Assembly (NCBI GenBank): GCA_910579105.1
Contig: CAJTRT010000076.1
Coordinates: forward strand, 1-8,231
Direction of reading: 5' to 3'
Length of the DNA: 8,231 nucleotides
Source of the DNA: an uncultured Muribaculaceae bacterium
GTDB lineage: Bacteria; Bacteroidota; Bacteroidia; Bacteroidales; Muribaculaceae
This document shows positions 6,475 through 8,231 of this stretch, piece by piece; position 1 is the first letter of the stretch; each line of letters opens with the position of its first letter. The notes below the pieces were generated by a model. That model saw only the letters and a program-made list of their open reading frames with translations, was not told where the DNA came from and did not search any database. A program made the translations under genes and the position numbers.

Positions 6475-7935
6475 ATGAATAAAATTTCCATACTTGGTCT
6501 GTCGGCCTTCATGGCGTTCGGTTTCGCTGCCTGCGACGGCTACGAAGAGCCCAACCCCGCTCCTCAGACCAACGAACAGGAATCCATCGTCAAGCCCGGC
6601 GAGGTTTCCTTCACCGAGTCTCTCGGCGCTTCCGACGTGGCTGACCTGCGCGCACTCAACGACGCAGCCGAGCCCCTGACAATCGCCACCGTTACCGGCG
6701 TTATCCCCGAAGGCTATGACTTCGTGGTCAAGGCTGAGATTTCTGCCGACGGCGGCTCAAACTGGTTCGCCGTGCCCACCGAGGCTGTTGCCGCAGAGGG
6801 TCAGGAGAACACTTACGATGTAAACGTGGCTCCCGACGTGCTCGATGGTCTTTACATCGAGAATGTGACCAAGGACCCCGCCACCGTCAGCGTTGACGCC
6901 CGCTACAAGCTCTACACCCAGACCGGCGGCATGCTCGGCCTCGTCGATGTGGCCGGCTCGCAGGGCTGGATCACCGGCAACACTTTCGAGCTGAGGCCTT
7001 TCGGCCCCGGCTACATCATCGAGAATGACTACTACCTGGTGCTCAACGGCAACGTCGCCAACGCCATCAAGATGGACCATGACGACTCCGTTTCGCCCAA
7101 CCGCTACGACAACGCCGTGTTCTCGACAGTAGTAGAGCTCGCCGGCGCCACCACATGGCAGGTTGTGCCCGCCTCCACCTTTGCCGCAGGCTCCCTCTCC
7201 AATGATCCCTACGCAGTGTGGGGTGTGAAAGCCGACGCCGAGCCCGGTCTCCTTTCCGGCTCGCTTGTACCCGCCACCGCTGAGGAAGCCGCTACCGCCG
7301 GTTCGCTCGATGACAACGCTCCCTACAAGCTCACCGTAAATCTCTACGACCGTACGTTCGAGTGGTCAATGGCTCTGGTTAACATCTACTGCACCGGCAC
7401 GCACAACAAGAACAACCCGAACGACGCTGTGCCGATGGGTACAACCGACTATGCCAACTATTACGCATACATCAATCTTGTAGGCACATACCGCTTCCTC
7501 GGCCAGACCAGCAACAAAGGTCTCTTCTGGGGTTATGACGCCGACAACGCCGGCATGATGATTGCCCAGGGCCCCAAAGCTTTCCCCGCAGTCAAAGCCT
7601 TCTCGTTCGTTGAGGCCAACATCGTGAAACTCACCACCAAGGTTACCCCCGTAACCTCCTTCGGCATCATCGGCGACGCCACCCCCGGCGGATGGGATGC
7701 CGAGACCCCGATGACAATGGTTGCCGGCTCCAACGGCTACCAGTGGGAATGCGATGTGACCCTCGGCGCCGGCGAGTTCAAGTTCCGCGCCAACAACGGC
7801 TGGGATGTGAACCTCGGCGGTAGCATCGAGAGCCTCGTACAGAACGGCAACAACATCGCCGCCACCCCCGGCAACTACCACATGGTGCTCTACCTCGACA
7901 CCTATCCTGCCGCAGCAGTTCTCACCGCTAACTAA
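6475..7935 (+). CDS. SusE/SusF-like multi-domain surface glycan-binding lipoprotein
   Basis: This 486-residue lipoprotein is probably anchored on the outer surface and binds polysaccharide. The lipobox FAAC gives Cys20, followed by DGYEE, an acidic export-type signal. After a Pro/Gln/Asn-rich linker, residues about 41-165 form a first beta domain resembling the N-terminal DUF5115-type domain of SusF-like proteins. Three beta-rich segments follow: about 178-298 (YYLVLNGNVANA to RTFEWSM), about 302-392 (IYCTGTH to IVKLTTKV) and about 396-486, which has the SusE/SusF signature GIIGDATPGGWDAETPM followed by FKFRANNGWDVNLGG. SusF of Bacteroides is known to carry three carbohydrate-binding modules after an Ig-like domain, so this layout fits. 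Candidate binding aromatics include W249, W297, W352, W407, W424 and W443. The start is fixed by the signal peptide and follows an A/T-rich stretch. Last gene of the operon; domain borders are approximate. Confidence 0.85.
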   Translation: MNKISILGLSAFMAFGFAACDGYEEPNPAPQTNEQESIVKPGEVSFTESLGASDVADLRALNDAAEPLTIATVTGVIPEGYDFVVKAEISADGGSNWFAVPTEAVAAEGQENTYDVNVAPDVLDGLYIENVTKDPATVSVDARYKLYTQTGGMLGLVDVAGSQGWITGNTFELRPFGPGYIIENDYYLVLNGNVANAIKMDHDDSVSPNRYDNAVFSTVVELAGATTWQVVPASTFAAGSLSNDPYAVWGVKADAEPGLLSGSLVPATAEEAATAGSLDDNAPYKLTVNLYDRTFEWSMALVNIYCTGTHNKNNPNDAVPMGTTDYANYYAYINLVGTYRFLGQTSNKGLFWGYDADNAGMMIAQGPKAFPAVKAFSFVEANIVKLTTKVTPVTSFGIIGDATPGGWDAETPMTMVAGSNGYQWECDVTLGAGEFKFRANNGWDVNLGGSIESLVQNGNNIAATPGNYHMVLYLDTYPAAAVLTAN

Positions 7936-7969
7936 ACCTACCGAAATAGGTACACCATCACACTAACCC

Positions 7970-8006
7970 AAGGCGGGGCGCCCATTCCGGGCGCCCCGCT
8001 TTCTTT
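7970..8006 (+). terminator. Rho-independent terminator of the operon
   Basis: A perfect 11-bp GC-rich stem (7973-7983 with 7989-7999) has the loop ATTCC and is followed by TTTCTTT. The stem can be lengthened by A-T pairs and one G-T pair using 7970-7972 and 8000-8002. It sits 35 bases after the last stop codon. The A-rich side is weak, so strong activity for minus-strand transcripts is less likely. Confidence 0.9.
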
Positions 8007-8106
8007 AGCTCACTTTCATTATCCCCGCCCTTTCCGCCCATAGGGCCGCGACCGCAATCCCGGATGGCGAGGGTGTATCAAATTTGCCAGAATCCATAAG
8101 GCAGTA

Positions 8107-8180
8107 GGGACGCTCCACGGAGCGTCCGGAGAACCTGCTGATTCTCACTTTTTTTGCGCGGACGCTCCACGGAGCGTCCC
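8107..8180. repeat. Twin-palindrome element, REP/BIME-like
   Basis: The 20-nt palindrome GGACGCTCCACGGAGCGTCC occurs twice, at 8108-8127 and 8160-8179. Each copy has 9-bp arms around AC. With one extra base on each side, the 22-base segments 8107-8128 and 8159-8180 are inverted relative to each other, matching in all but the two central bases. Between them lie a small hairpin (GAGAA 8129-8133 with TTCTC 8142-8146) and a T7 run (8149-8155). This arrangement resembles bacterial interspersed mosaic elements built from REP palindromes. No target-site duplication or transposase is visible. Confidence 0.65.
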
Positions 8181-8194
8181 AATGCTGTTTACTT

Positions 8195-8219
8195 AAGAAA
8201 AAAGCGGACATGGCCGCTT
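8195..8219 (-). terminator. Intrinsic terminator for a convergent minus-strand gene
   Basis: Read on the minus strand, a 6-bp stem (AAGCGG with CCGCTT, pairing 8214-8219 and 8202-8207) with a six-base loop is followed by TTTTCTT. The T run lies on the minus-strand 3' side, so it would end a transcript entering from beyond the right edge of the window. This implies that the next gene faces the operon. Confidence 0.6.
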
Positions 8220-8231
8220 GATTGTTGTATT

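Larger units (their letters stand above)
7936..8231. other. Non-coding region downstream of the operon
   Basis: No supported gene lies here. After the last stop codon come the operon terminator, a stretch with no clear feature (about 8007-8070), a short sequence shared with the upstream flank (8078-8095), a twin-palindrome element (8107-8180) and a hairpin at the right edge whose T run faces the minus strand. A minus-strand open frame of 68 codons crosses all of these elements and is treated as probably spurious. Confidence 0.65.

Noticed and set aside
7936..7951. Inverted repeat ACCTA-N6-TAGGT just after the last stop codon
   Set aside because: Only 5-bp arms, weak pairing, and it is followed by a much stronger terminator, so no separate role is supported.
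8005..8211. Minus-strand open frame of 68 codons in the right flank
   Set aside because: It starts inside the minus-strand terminator hairpin, translates both palindromes and ends in the operon terminator's T run, so it is most likely repeat DNA with an open frame by chance.
1..8231. CRISPR array, tRNA or rRNA gene, insertion sequence with transposase
   Set aside because: No regularly spaced direct repeats, no tRNA- or rRNA-like sequence and no transposase reading frame were seen.

Overview
The window looks like part of a polysaccharide utilization locus (PUL) from a high-GC member of the Bacteroidales. The evidence is a SusC/SusD pair, three lipoproteins with an acidic export signal after the lipid-bearing cysteine, A-rich start regions without Shine-Dalgarno sequences, and a TTTG/TAnnTTTG-type promoter. 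Strong use of C-ending codons and GC-rich hairpins in short AT-rich spacers would fit a Muribaculaceae-like gut bacterium, but the family assignment is inference.

Layout: positions 1-600 hold no convincing gene. They contain two + strand terminator-like hairpins (122-141 and 174-216), a good Bacteroidales promoter match (301-332), and a GC-rich leader of about 260 nt with alternative hairpins (358-439) and a small palindrome (554-570) just before the first gene. Four co-directional genes follow: a SusC-like TonB-dependent transporter (601-3738), a SusD-like glycan-binding lipoprotein (3757-5427), a two-domain SusE-like lipoprotein (5463-6359) and a larger multi-domain SusE/SusF-like lipoprotein (6475-7935). 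The first three genes are separated by only 18 and 35 nt. The third and fourth are separated by 115 nt that contain a long nested hairpin. A textbook terminator closes the operon at 7970-8006. The rest (8007-8231) carries a pair of identical 20-nt palindromes in an inverted arrangement and a terminator-like hairpin facing the opposite way at the right edge.

How the genes work together: the SusE- and SusF-like proteins would bind polysaccharide at the cell surface, and the SusD-like lipoprotein would act as the lid of the SusC-like outer-membrane channel, which imports oligosaccharides using TonB energy. The C-D-E-F order resembles the starch utilization system, so an alpha-glucan is the first guess for the substrate, but nothing here proves it. 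The window contains no glycoside hydrolase, no SusR or hybrid two-component regulator and no sigma/anti-sigma pair. The convergent terminator at the right edge suggests the next gene is on the other strand, so the enzymes are probably encoded elsewhere or upstream.

The coding content is a well-known type of system. The less explained material is in the non-coding DNA: the switch-like leader, the intercistronic hairpin, the twin palindromes, and a diverged minus-strand sequence shared by both flanks of the operon.
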